In this document: positions 42,015-49,714 of the stretch, one piece after another
How the letters are laid out: every line of letters starts with the position of its first letter
How positions within the stretch are numbered: the stretch's first letter is position 1
NCBI RefSeq assembly: GCF_016775705.1
Contig: NZ_CP068760.1
Span: forward strand, 3,100,001-3,164,000
Source: Chryseobacterium cucumeris
GTDB lineage: Bacteria; Bacteroidota; Bacteroidia; Flavobacteriales; Weeksellaceae
Length of the DNA stretch: 64,000 nt
Direction: 5' to 3'
Made by a program: the position numbers and the translations under genes
Notes under the pieces: generated by a model
What the model was told of the DNA's origin: nothing
Seen by the model: the letters and a program-made list of their open reading frames with translations, nothing else
Databases searched by the model: none

Positions 42015-42794
42015 ATGGAAATTTTAAACTCAAAAATATTCAGCGAAAATGTAACGAATACGCCGCTTCTAGTATTTCACGGACTATTCGGAATGCTCGA
42101 CAACTGGGGAAGTTTCGGAAAGGATCTGGGAGAATATCTTCCGGTACACCTGATCGATCTTCGAAACCACGGAAGAAGTTTTCACTCAGAAAGTATGTCT
42201 CATGATGACCTTGCAGATGATATTGCCCGTTATATGGATCATTGTGGTATTCAGAAAGCTCATGTTTTAGGGCATTCTTTAGGCGGAAAAGCAGTGATGC
42301 AGTTTGCCATAAAATACCCTGAACGTGTTGAAAAACTGATTGTTGTAGATATTTCACCTAAAGCATATCCACCACATCATCAAGGGATTATCAAAGCACT
42401 GGAAACGGTTGATTTCAATACGGTAACTTCAAGAAATGAAGTGGAAGCTGTCCTGAATCAATATATTCCCGAAAGATCTACCGTGCAGTTTCTGACGAAA
42501 AATCTGTATTGGGATGACAATAAAAAACTGGGCTGGAGGTTCAACCTTAAAACATTATCTGAAAAATATACTGAGTTTGTTTCCAATGCCATCAAATTCG
42601 GAGTTTTTGAAGGTGAAACCTTGTTTATAGCAGGGGCAAAATCCAATTACATCCTTCCACAGGATGAATTCGGTATCAGGCAGCAGTTTCCTAAAGCTAA
42701 AATAGTGACGGTGAAAAATGCAGGACACTGGGTGCAGGCAGAAAATCCGGTTGATTTTGCAAATGTTGTTAAGGAATTTCTTGGTTTAAATTAA
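42015..42794 (+). CDS. Alpha/beta hydrolase, YbfF-like
   Basis: A 259-residue alpha/beta-fold esterase. The oxyanion-hole HGLF motif (FHGLFGMLDNWG) is near 24, the nucleophile elbow GHSLGGK near 89, and the catalytic His in NAGHWVQAENP near 238. This matches the YbfF subgroup of acyl esterases. It precedes the graspetide cluster by about 116 bp but has a typical housekeeping esterase form, so a role in that cluster is not suggested by sequence. Confidence 0.85.
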   Translation: MEILNSKIFSENVTNTPLLVFHGLFGMLDNWGSFGKDLGEYLPVHLIDLRNHGRSFHSESMSHDDLADDIARYMDHCGIQKAHVLGHSLGGKAVMQFAIKYPERVEKLIVVDISPKAYPPHHQGIIKALETVDFNTVTSRNEVEAVLNQYIPERSTVQFLTKNLYWDDNKKLGWRFNLKTLSEKYTEFVSNAIKFGVFEGETLFIAGAKSNYILPQDEFGIRQQFPKAKIVTVKNAGHWVQAENPVDFANVVKEFLGLN

Positions 42795-42910
42795 TTTTAT
42801 ACTTTGATTTTTAATATTATGTTAAAATTTTATTAAAAACATATATTATTTCTCCATGAGTTGAAATTTTTGTACTTTGGATTTTCAAAAAACAATAAAA
42901 ATATTAACTT

Positions 42911-43147
42911 ATGGAAAACAAAAATTCAAAAAAGAAGCCGTTTTTTGCATCATTCTTAGAAAAACAGGTTAAAGATCCTGAAACAGTAAAAGGTGGAGGT
43001 ATTACTTCCGTATTGGCAGATCAGATCACTACAGCCCTGCAGGATCAGATCACGACTCCTCTTAAGGATAATGTTACCAAGCCTGATAATGATAATGTAA
43101 CCATGAAATATCCTTCTGACGGTGATGAGGATGTTTTAGAAGTATGA
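42911..43147 (+). CDS. Graspetide (microviridin-type) precursor peptide 1
   Basis: A 78-residue precursor of a side-chain-crosslinked RiPP. The leader helix is PFFASFLEKQ at 10-19, close to the PFFARFLE helix that ATP-grasp ligases of microviridin clusters bind. After a GGG break (28-30) the C-terminal core reads T64-M-K66-YPS69-D70-G-D72-E73-D74. By analogy to microviridin, rings T64-D70 and S69-D72 (esters) and K66-E73 (amide) are expected. Residues 37-68 show an eight-residue periodicity starting at D37, D45, D53 and D61. It lies 49 bp before a second precursor. Confidence 0.88.
   Translation: MENKNSKKKPFFASFLEKQVKDPETVKGGGITSVLADQITTALQDQITTPLKDNVTKPDNDNVTMKYPSDGDEDVLEV
43019..43114 (+). 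repeat. 24-bp in-frame repeat encoding D-x-x-T octads
   Basis: Within precursor 1, four 24-bp units begin at 43019, 43043, 43067 and 43091, each coding Asp-(Gln/Asn)-(Ile/Val)-Thr. The first two are most alike (GATCAGATCAC at both starts); the last merges into the microviridin core. Confidence 0.75.
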
Positions 43148-43196
43148 TAATGTACAAGCATAAGCTAAATTATAATCCAACCAAAACTAAAACATT

Positions 43197-43421
43197 ATGA
43201 AAAGCAACAACTCAAAGAAGAAGCCGTTTTTCGCATCATTCCTGGAAAAACAGGTGAAGGATCCCGAAACTGTAAAAGGAGGAAGTGACATCACACTTGC
43301 TGAAACAGATTTGATTACAAAGCCGACAATAGACACGGTAACCTCTCCAAAAGATGATATGATGCACACGCTGAAATATCCATCTGACGGTGATGATGAT
43401 ACAATCACTATTCCACTATAA
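43197..43421 (+). CDS. Graspetide (microviridin-type) precursor peptide 2
   Basis: A 74-residue sister of precursor 1. Residues 5-29, including PFFASFLEKQVKDPETVK, match precursor 1 nearly exactly, while the codons differ at eight synonymous positions in the shared stretch, so the leader is under selection. Octad spacing is again seen at D38, D46 and D54. The core reads T58-L-K60-YPS63-D64-G-D66-D67-D68; expected rings are T58-D64, S63-D66 and K60-D67, with Asp where microviridins use Glu. Tail TITIPL differs from precursor 1. Confidence 0.88.
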   Translation: MKSNNSKKKPFFASFLEKQVKDPETVKGGSDITLAETDLITKPTIDTVTSPKDDMMHTLKYPSDGDDDTITIPL

Positions 43422-43446
43422 TAAGTAGAATATTCAATAAAATAAT

Positions 43447-43478
43447 AGGGGAAACTTAAATAGTAAGTTTCCCTTTTT
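43447..43478 (+). terminator. Terminator-like hairpin between precursors and ligases
   Basis: A stem of up to 12 bp, 43447-43458 with 43464-43475 (one G-U pair), 5-nt loop AATAG, then TTTTT cut short by AA. The modest tail suggests partial termination between the precursor genes and the ATP-grasp genes. Confidence 0.7.
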
Positions 43479-43494
43479 AATAAAAAACCGGCAA

Positions 43495-44451
43495 ATGATT
43501 CTCTGCATCACCCACTCACAGGATTTTTATAATATTGATCTCTTTTTCGAATATCTTACCTCTAAAAATATTCCCTTTTTCAGACTGAATTCTGACCGCC
43601 TGAACCATCTTCAGAAAATCAGTATTCATGAAGATTCATTTGAATTGACTGACGAATCAGGAAATACCATCCATTCTGATGATATCAAAGGCGTATGGCA
43701 CAGAAAAGCCTGGAGGATCAGTGCACCCGAAGAACTGGATCAGGATTATGAAAAAATCTTTCTCAACGAATATGGCAGCCTGAGGTATAACCTGATAACG
43801 GCTTTAGAACATATTCCCTGGATCAACCCTTATGAAAACGAAAAAAAAATCGACGGTAATAAGATCTTTCAGCTGAAAATTGCACAAAGAAATAATTTAA
43901 CCATTCCCAAAACCATTTTTTCTAATGATGAAGAAAAAATAACCACATTTTTCCATCAGTACTGCCAGGGAAAAGCCATTGCGAAGCTTCACGGAGTTAC
44001 CGCAAAAACAATGTCAGGGGAAAATATGATTTCCACTACAGTTATTGAGGAAGAATCCCTGGAACACCTTTCAGATATTGCATACTGTCCGATGATTTTT
44101 CAACCCTATATTGAAAAACAATATGAATTACGAATCGTGTATGTAGATGGTGAGTTTTTCACAGGAAAAATCAATAACAGTGAAAATGCAGACTGGAGAG
44201 TTGCCCGCGAAGGATATTTCTGGGAAGCCTACGAATTACCTGATGCTATTAAAGCCAATCTCACTTACATGATGAAAGAAATGGGACTTTATATAGGAGC
44301 GATCGATATGATCAAAGGAAGAGACGGGGCGTATTATTTCCTTGAAGTCAATCCTCAGGGAGAATGGGGAATGCTTCAGAAAGAACTGGGATTTCCCATT
44401 GCAGAAAAAATTGCCGATAACCTTATCGAAAGAATTAATTTCCATGAATAA
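43495..44451 (+). CDS. Graspetide ATP-grasp ligase (MvdC/MdnB-like, tentative)
   Basis: A 318-residue ATP-grasp ligase that forms side-chain ester or amide bonds in the precursor peptides. The N-terminal THSQDFYNIDLFFEYL and VWHRKAWRI (67-75) are leader-binding/lid parts of the family. Mg-ATP ligands are D271 (GAIDMI), E284 and N286 (FLEVNPQGE). It resembles MvdC/MdnB more than its partner does, hinting at the omega-amide step, but this subclass call is tentative. It overlaps the next ligase by 8 bp. Confidence 0.85.
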   Translation: MILCITHSQDFYNIDLFFEYLTSKNIPFFRLNSDRLNHLQKISIHEDSFELTDESGNTIHSDDIKGVWHRKAWRISAPEELDQDYEKIFLNEYGSLRYNLITALEHIPWINPYENEKKIDGNKIFQLKIAQRNNLTIPKTIFSNDEEKITTFFHQYCQGKAIAKLHGVTAKTMSGENMISTTVIEEESLEHLSDIAYCPMIFQPYIEKQYELRIVYVDGEFFTGKINNSENADWRVAREGYFWEAYELPDAIKANLTYMMKEMGLYIGAIDMIKGRDGAYYFLEVNPQGEWGMLQKELGFPIAEKIADNLIERINFHE

Positions 44452-45448
44452 AATTTTAATAATTACCCATACCGCAGATAACTTTTCCATTGAAAAAGTA
44501 ACAGAATACATTGAAAAAAATAATTGTGAAGTCATTCGCTTTGATGTAGACGTTTATCCATTACAAAACAAACTGTCCACTATTTTCCAGGATGGAGAAT
44601 GGGTAAGTTACCTTGAAACGCCTGAAACAAAACATCGTTTGGACGATATTTCTGCCATATGGTACAGAAGAGCCTACAATATCGGAAAAGGATTAAAGGA
44701 AGAAATGGACTCAAAATTTTACGGTGCGGCTATGGGAGAAATCAGAAATACCCTTTTCGGTTTCTTCGAATCTGTGGATGCTTATTCTCTGGGAAAACCA
44801 AGTGTTTACAGAAGACTCGACAGCAAAGAAGAACAATTGAAAATTGCAGATAAATTAGGGCTGACCATTCCGGCAACCTGTCTTACTAATAATCCTGATG
44901 AAGCAAGGAAATTTATTCTGAAACATCAGAATGTGATTGCCAAAATGCAGACCGGGTTTGCTATCTATGAAGACGGGGTAGAAAATGTAGTGTTTACCAA
45001 TGTTGTTGGCGAAGATAAACTGGAAGAACTGGATTCATTGCTGTATTGTCCGATGCAGTTTCAGCAGATGATTCAGAAGAAAAAAGAACTTCGTATTACC
45101 ATTGTGGGAAGAGACGTTTACGCATTCGAAATAGATTCCCAGCAGTCTGAAGATGCCAAAATAGACTGGAGAAAAGACGGGGTTAATTTGATTGATAAAT
45201 GGAGCAGAACAGAACTTCCGGCAGATGTAGAAGCAAAACTGCTTGAACTGCTTGATACTTATAATGTAGATTATGGAGCCATAGATATGATTGTTTCTCC
45301 TGAAGACGAATATTATTTTATCGAGATCAATGCGGCAGGAGAGTTCTTCTGGCTGGATAATCTTACAGATGGAAACCTTATTTCCAAAAGCATTGCAGAT
45401 GTTCTCTGCGACAAAGCGCCAAGAAGAAATAATGAGGTAATGGCGTAA
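44444..45448 (+). CDS. Graspetide ATP-grasp ligase (MvdD/MdnC-like, tentative)
   Basis: A 334-residue second ATP-grasp ligase, starting at the ATG at 44444 (overlap of 8 bp with the first). The N-terminus ILIITHTADNFSIEKVTEYI and RFDVDVYPLQNKLS match the MvdD/MdnC layout, which makes the omega-ester bonds. Ligands are D281 (GAIDMI), E294 and N296 (FIEINAAGE), and it shares IDWRKDG with its partner. A strong terminator follows. The longer frame from 44342 is rejected because it overlaps the first ligase far inside. Confidence 0.85.
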   Translation: MNKILIITHTADNFSIEKVTEYIEKNNCEVIRFDVDVYPLQNKLSTIFQDGEWVSYLETPETKHRLDDISAIWYRRAYNIGKGLKEEMDSKFYGAAMGEIRNTLFGFFESVDAYSLGKPSVYRRLDSKEEQLKIADKLGLTIPATCLTNNPDEARKFILKHQNVIAKMQTGFAIYEDGVENVVFTNVVGEDKLEELDSLLYCPMQFQQMIQKKKELRITIVGRDVYAFEIDSQQSEDAKIDWRKDGVNLIDKWSRTELPADVEAKLLELLDTYNVDYGAIDMIVSPEDEYYFIEINAAGEFFWLDNLTDGNLISKSIADVLCDKAPRRNNEVMA

Positions 45449-45470
45449 GCAATAAAGAATTTTAAATATA

Positions 45471-45507
45471 AAAAGTCCTGAAAGTTGTCAATTCTTTCAG
45501 GACTTTT
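45471..45507 (+). terminator. Terminator after the graspetide operon
   Basis: A perfect 14-bp stem, 45471-45484 with 45494-45507, 9-nt loop, ending in TTTT. It closes the ATP-grasp genes. The remaining 200 bp to the next gene hold an ATCCGG-N8-CCGGAT palindrome and AT-rich sequence, but no gene. Confidence 0.85.
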
Positions 45508-45706
45508 CACTTGGATACCCTTTTGTGATTTAAATTTTCAGGTTTGTGGTATTCGGAATGATAATATTGGTTAAATTAAGTTGAATTATGCTTTAAAAAT
45601 CGCAAATTTGCAAAAACGGTTTTTCCAAATAATTTTTACCGATCCGGAAGCATTGCCGGATAGAAAATATTGTTATATTTTAGTCAGCAATCAAGTAAAA
45701 TAATTA

Positions 45707-46720
45707 ATGATTTTTGTAACGGGGGCTACCGGAATTCTGGGAAGAATAATTGTACTGGAACTTCTTAAAAGAGGGAAAAGTGTACGTGCTTCCAAACGGC
45801 CGGGCAGCAATTTAAACGAAGTAAAGCATTCATACAGCTTTTATACGGAGAATCCTGACGATTTTTTCAATAAAATTGAATGGGTAAATGTAGATTTTGA
45901 TGATCTCGATTCTTTAAAAACTGCACTGCAAGGCGTAGATGAGGTGTATCACTGTGCTGCCAAAGTAAGTTTTCATCCGAAAGATGAAAAAGAAATGTAC
46001 CATACCAATATCAAGGGTACGGAAAATCTTTTGTTTGCCTGTGAAGGATCCGACGTTAAAAAATTTCTCCACGTAAGTTCTGTTGCCGTTCTTGATAATT
46101 TCAATGAAAAAGGAGAACTGGACGAAGATTCTGACTTTAATCCAAAACTGGAACATTCTGCCTACGCCATCTCTAAGCATTTATCCGAAATGGAGGCATG
46201 GAGAGCATCAGCAGAAGGACTGAATGTGGTGATCATTAATCCCGGCATGATCGTAGGAAGCGGAAACTGGAACCAAAGCAGCGGCGAGCTTTTCTCAACC
46301 TTTGAAGACAATAGCTTTACCTTTTCAGGAGGCTCTGCTTATGTCGACGTAAGGGACGTAGCCAATACGGCTATAGGATTAATGGAAAATAACCTTTTCG
46401 GAGAACGTTTTATTATTGTCGCTGAAAACAACAGATATGCTGAACTTGCCAAACAGGTAAGATCACGCCTGGGACTTAAAGATGCGAGAATTCTTTCACA
46501 ATCTGTACTCAATATCGGAAGAATAGCCAACACCCTTTTCGGATGGCTGATTCCCAAACTAAGGATGGTAACCAAATCAAATATTGAGGCCATCTCTTCA
46601 TTCAACACCATTTCCAATCACAAAGTCAGAGAAAAGCTGAATTATCAGTTTATTCCCGTAAAAGAAAGTATAGACTTTCACCTGAATAATTATATTAACG
46701 ACAAAAAGCTGAAGAAATGA
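45707..46720 (+). CDS. NAD-dependent epimerase/dehydratase (extended SDR)
   Basis: A 337-residue extended short-chain dehydrogenase. The cofactor motif GATGILG is at 6-12, the catalytic Ser-Tyr-Lys set is S124/S125, Y153 and K157 (SAYAISK), and the mid-sequence HLSEMEAWRASAEGLNVVIINPGMI is typical of dihydroflavonol reductase or sterol/hopanoid-type members. It overlaps the following acyl-CoA ligase by 4 bp, so lipid or sterol-like chemistry is plausible. Substrate not determined. Confidence 0.85.
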   Translation: MIFVTGATGILGRIIVLELLKRGKSVRASKRPGSNLNEVKHSYSFYTENPDDFFNKIEWVNVDFDDLDSLKTALQGVDEVYHCAAKVSFHPKDEKEMYHTNIKGTENLLFACEGSDVKKFLHVSSVAVLDNFNEKGELDEDSDFNPKLEHSAYAISKHLSEMEAWRASAEGLNVVIINPGMIVGSGNWNQSSGELFSTFEDNSFTFSGGSAYVDVRDVANTAIGLMENNLFGERFIIVAENNRYAELAKQVRSRLGLKDARILSQSVLNIGRIANTLFGWLIPKLRMVTKSNIEAISSFNTISNHKVREKLNYQFIPVKESIDFHLNNYINDKKLKK

Positions 46721-48483
46721 ATCTTGCAGAGGCAATTATCCTTAAAAATGTAGAAAAACATCCTATAAAAGCGGCCATCGGATTTAAAAAGAAAGATGCC
46801 TGGAAAGAGCTGAGCTGGAAAAAATTCAGTGAAATTATTTTTAAAACAGCCAATGCTTTAAAAGAATCCGGAGTTCAGGAAAATGACAGAGTGGCGATTT
46901 ATTCAGACAACTCATCAGAATGGATGATCATGGATCTGGCTTCTCTGGCTATCGGGGCAGTTACAGTACCCATTTATTCCACGAATAATGCTGAGCAGGC
47001 AGAACATATCATCAACGATTCCGGTGCTAAAGCCGTTTTGGTAGGAAACCAGATGCAGTACGATGCCTGTCTTGAGTTTTTACATAAAGAAGAAAACAAT
47101 CTTGAAACCATTATTGTTTCTAAAAAAGCAGTGTGGATCAAGAAAGAGTTCAATAGTTTTTATCTTGAAGATTTTATCGCAAAAGCCTCGCCGGAGCTGG
47201 AGATCTGTAAGAAAGAAAATGATGATACCGCTACATTAATCTATACTTCCGGAACTACCGGAATTCCAAAAGGAGTAATGCTTACCCATGGAAATTTCAT
47301 CAAAGCATTCGACTCACACTTTGAATTTTTTAAGTTTAAAAACTTTGAAGAAGAACTTTCACTGGCATTCTTACCTTTAAGCCATGTATTTGAAAGAAGC
47401 TGGAGTTTACTTTGTTTGTACGGTGGTGCCCGTGTGTATTTCCTTGAAGATCCGAAAAATGTTGCCAAAGCACTGGAAGAAGTAAAACCTACCGCCATGT
47501 GTGCAGTACCAAGATTTTTCCAGAAAGTATATGCCGGAGTTCTTGAAAAAGCGGAAGAAGGTTCAGCTCTGAAAAAGAAAATCTTTGACTGGGCGCTTAA
47601 AACCGGATGGGAAACCGCAGAATTAAGAAGAAATGAAAGACCGGTTCCTTTTGGATTAAAGTTCAAAGAATCTGTAGCTGATATGTTGGTTTTCAGTAAA
47701 ATTAAAAATAAAATGGGAGGGAGATTATGGTTTTTACCTTGCGGTGGAGCTTCATTATCACCCGAAGTTACCCGTTTCTTTGAATCGGTGGGCATTCACG
47801 TAACTGTTGGATACGGATTAACGGAAACTACTGCAACATTGACCCTTTTCCCTTTAACTCACTTTGAGCATGGAACCAGTGGAAAGCCTCTTCCTGGAGT
47901 AGAAATGCGTATCGGTGAAAATGATGAAATCCAGGCCAGAGGGAACGGAATCATGAAAGGATACTACAATAAACCTGAAGAAACCCGGAAAGTATTCACA
48001 GAAGACGGATGGTTCAAAACCGGTGATGCCGGAAAGTTTGATGAGAAAGGAAACCTGATCATCACAGACAGAATTAAAGACCTGATGAAAACTTCCAACG
48101 GAAAATATATTGCTCCGCAACAGATTGAAAACCTTCTGACCAATAATAATTTTATCCAGCAGATTATGCTGATTGCGGAAGGAAGACAGTTTGTTTCAGC
48201 ACTGATCGTTCCTAATTTCGAATTTTTACAGGACTATATTAAGAAAAATAATATTCCTTTTACCAATTGGGAAGATGCTGTAAAAAATGAGAAAGTAATC
48301 GATCTTTACAAAGAAAAAATCAAAGAATTACAGAGCCACCTGGCAGATTATGAAAAAGTGAAGAAATTCACGCTAATGCCGGCAGAATTTGACATTAATA
48401 CAGGAGAAATTACTCCCACTCTGAAAGTCAAAAGAAATGTGGTGATCAAAAAATATGCGGATATTATAGAGAAGATGTATTAA
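46717..48483 (+). CDS. Long-chain-fatty-acid-CoA ligase (AMP-forming)
   Basis: A 588-residue adenylate-forming enzyme. The ATP-binding motif YTSGTTGIPKGVMLTHG is at about 176-192, GYGLTETTATLTLFP follows near 370, and the hinge/C-terminal part has DGWFKTGDAG and KDLMKTSNGKYIAPQQIENL. These identify the FadD/ACSL-type ligases, activating fatty acids to CoA thioesters. The 4-bp overlap with the epimerase gene couples their translation. Oleate hydratase elsewhere in the window also acts on fatty acids, but no direct link is shown. Confidence 0.9.
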   Translation: MNLAEAIILKNVEKHPIKAAIGFKKKDAWKELSWKKFSEIIFKTANALKESGVQENDRVAIYSDNSSEWMIMDLASLAIGAVTVPIYSTNNAEQAEHIINDSGAKAVLVGNQMQYDACLEFLHKEENNLETIIVSKKAVWIKKEFNSFYLEDFIAKASPELEICKKENDDTATLIYTSGTTGIPKGVMLTHGNFIKAFDSHFEFFKFKNFEEELSLAFLPLSHVFERSWSLLCLYGGARVYFLEDPKNVAKALEEVKPTAMCAVPRFFQKVYAGVLEKAEEGSALKKKIFDWALKTGWETAELRRNERPVPFGLKFKESVADMLVFSKIKNKMGGRLWFLPCGGASLSPEVTRFFESVGIHVTVGYGLTETTATLTLFPLTHFEHGTSGKPLPGVEMRIGENDEIQARGNGIMKGYYNKPEETRKVFTEDGWFKTGDAGKFDEKGNLIITDRIKDLMKTSNGKYIAPQQIENLLTNNNFIQQIMLIAEGRQFVSALIVPNFEFLQDYIKKNNIPFTNWEDAVKNEKVIDLYKEKIKELQSHLADYEKVKKFTLMPAEFDINTGEITPTLKVKRNVVIKKYADIIEKMY

Positions 48484-48530
48484 AAATTTTAATCTCCCTT
48501 TTCACGTCAATTACAACTGAAGATGTGAAA

Positions 48531-48590
48531 ATTCCCCTCTTTTGGAGGGGTGGCAAAAATTCAAAGAATTTTTGACGGGGTGGTTCAAAA
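48531..48590. repeat. Double-hairpin intergenic repeat (REP-like)
   Basis: It holds two adjacent hairpins, CCCCTCTTTTGGAGGGG and CAAAAATTCAAAGAATTTTTG (21 nt shown broken: CAAAAATTC then AAAGAATTTTTG), followed by ACGGGGTGGTT. From memory this phrase recurs between genes in flavobacteria. It may end the acyl-CoA ligase transcript. Confidence 0.55.
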
Positions 48591-48609
48591 TAATGATTTA
48601 AAGTAAACT

Positions 48610-49668
48610 ATGACAACACAGGATTTTATAGGAAAAGAAAATTTCAATATTTATACCCAAACGGTTTCAGAAAGTTGCCCGTCTAATATTGCCCTGATTA
48701 AATACTGGGGAAAATATGCTGATCAGATTCCTGCTAACCCAAGCATCAGCTACACGTTAAACCATTGTAAGACCAATACTTCAATGGAATTTACTGCGAA
48801 TGAGCCTTTTTCAGTACAAACTTTTCTGGCTGGAAATGAAGAAGTGAAGTTTGCCGAAAAAATTGAAAAATATTTCAGAAATATAGAACAGTATCTTCCA
48901 TGGATTCTGAAAGGAAAATATATCATCAGAACAGAGAATACATTCCCGCATAGTTCCGGGATTGCAAGTTCTGCTTCAGGATTTGGAGCGATTGCAAAAT
49001 GTCTGATGGCATTGGATGTTTCATTTACAGGAAAAACTTCTGAAGAAGAATCTTTGAGAAAAGCTTCATTCTTAGCAAGATTAGGAAGTGGAAGTGCATG
49101 CCGAAGCCTATACAACGGACTTGTCGTGTGGGGTGAAACCGATGAGGTAAAAGGAAGTTCAGATTTGTTCGGAGTACAGTATCCCGATGCTGAAATTCAT
49201 GAAGTATTCAAAAATTTTAATGATTGGGTTCTGTTAGTCCATGAAGGGCAGAAAAGTGTTTCTTCAACAGTAGGTCACGGCCTGATGAAGACGAATCCTT
49301 ATGCAGAAAGAAGATTTCAGGAAGCAAGGGAAAATTTTATTCCCATGAAAGACATCCTGAAAAAAGGAGATATGGAAAGCTTTATCAAATTGGTAGAACA
49401 TGAAGCACTTACCCTGCATGCCATGATGATGATGAGTGATCCTGCTTTTATCCTGATGAAAACAGGAACATTGGAAGTCATCAATAAAATCTGGAATTTC
49501 AGAAGAGAAACCGGTCTTCCTTTATTCTTTACGCTGGATGCAGGAGCAAATGTTCATCTTCTGTTCCCGAATAATGGGACTGAAGAACAGATTAAAGCCT
49601 TCATTGAAGCTGAATTATTACAACATACTCAGAAAAATGGAGTAGTGAAGGATATAATGAAATTTTAA
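48610..49668 (+). CDS. mvaD: Diphosphomevalonate decarboxylase
   Basis: A 352-residue GHMP-superfamily enzyme that makes isopentenyl diphosphate from diphosphomevalonate. The signature SCPSNIALIKYWGKYADQIP (about 19-38) is followed by PHSSGIASSASGFGAIAK (the GHMP phosphate-binding loop, near 117-134) and GSGSACRSLYNGLVVWG (near 161), which includes the catalytic-region Ser/Arg. Flavobacteriia use the mevalonate pathway, which this gene supports. It is a single gene closed by a palindromic terminator. Confidence 0.93.
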   Translation: MTTQDFIGKENFNIYTQTVSESCPSNIALIKYWGKYADQIPANPSISYTLNHCKTNTSMEFTANEPFSVQTFLAGNEEVKFAEKIEKYFRNIEQYLPWILKGKYIIRTENTFPHSSGIASSASGFGAIAKCLMALDVSFTGKTSEEESLRKASFLARLGSGSACRSLYNGLVVWGETDEVKGSSDLFGVQYPDAEIHEVFKNFNDWVLLVHEGQKSVSSTVGHGLMKTNPYAERRFQEARENFIPMKDILKKGDMESFIKLVEHEALTLHAMMMMSDPAFILMKTGTLEVINKIWNFRRETGLPLFFTLDAGANVHLLFPNNGTEEQIKAFIEAELLQHTQKNGVVKDIMKF

Positions 49669-49690
49669 ATAAGAATAAATAATCAATAAG

Positions 49691-49714
49691 AGTGGGCTTT
49701 AGCCCACTTTTTTT
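49691..49714. terminator. Palindromic terminator with GGGCTTTAGCCC core
   Basis: AGTGGGCTTTAGCCCACT (49691-49708) followed by a run of T. It ends mvaD and overlaps the stop of the convergent EEP gene. The core word is the same as in the longer repeats at 54833 and 55830. Confidence 0.85.

Noticed and set aside
42015..42794. Alpha/beta hydrolase as a graspetide maturation enzyme
   Set aside because: It has the form of a YbfF-type esterase, is separated by an AT-rich gap with its own likely promoter region, and graspetide maturation needs no such enzyme.
43187..43408. Minus-strand 73-codon ORF opposite precursor 2
   Set aside because: It is a shadow of the precursor; its residues mirror the conserved leader codons and it has no start context.
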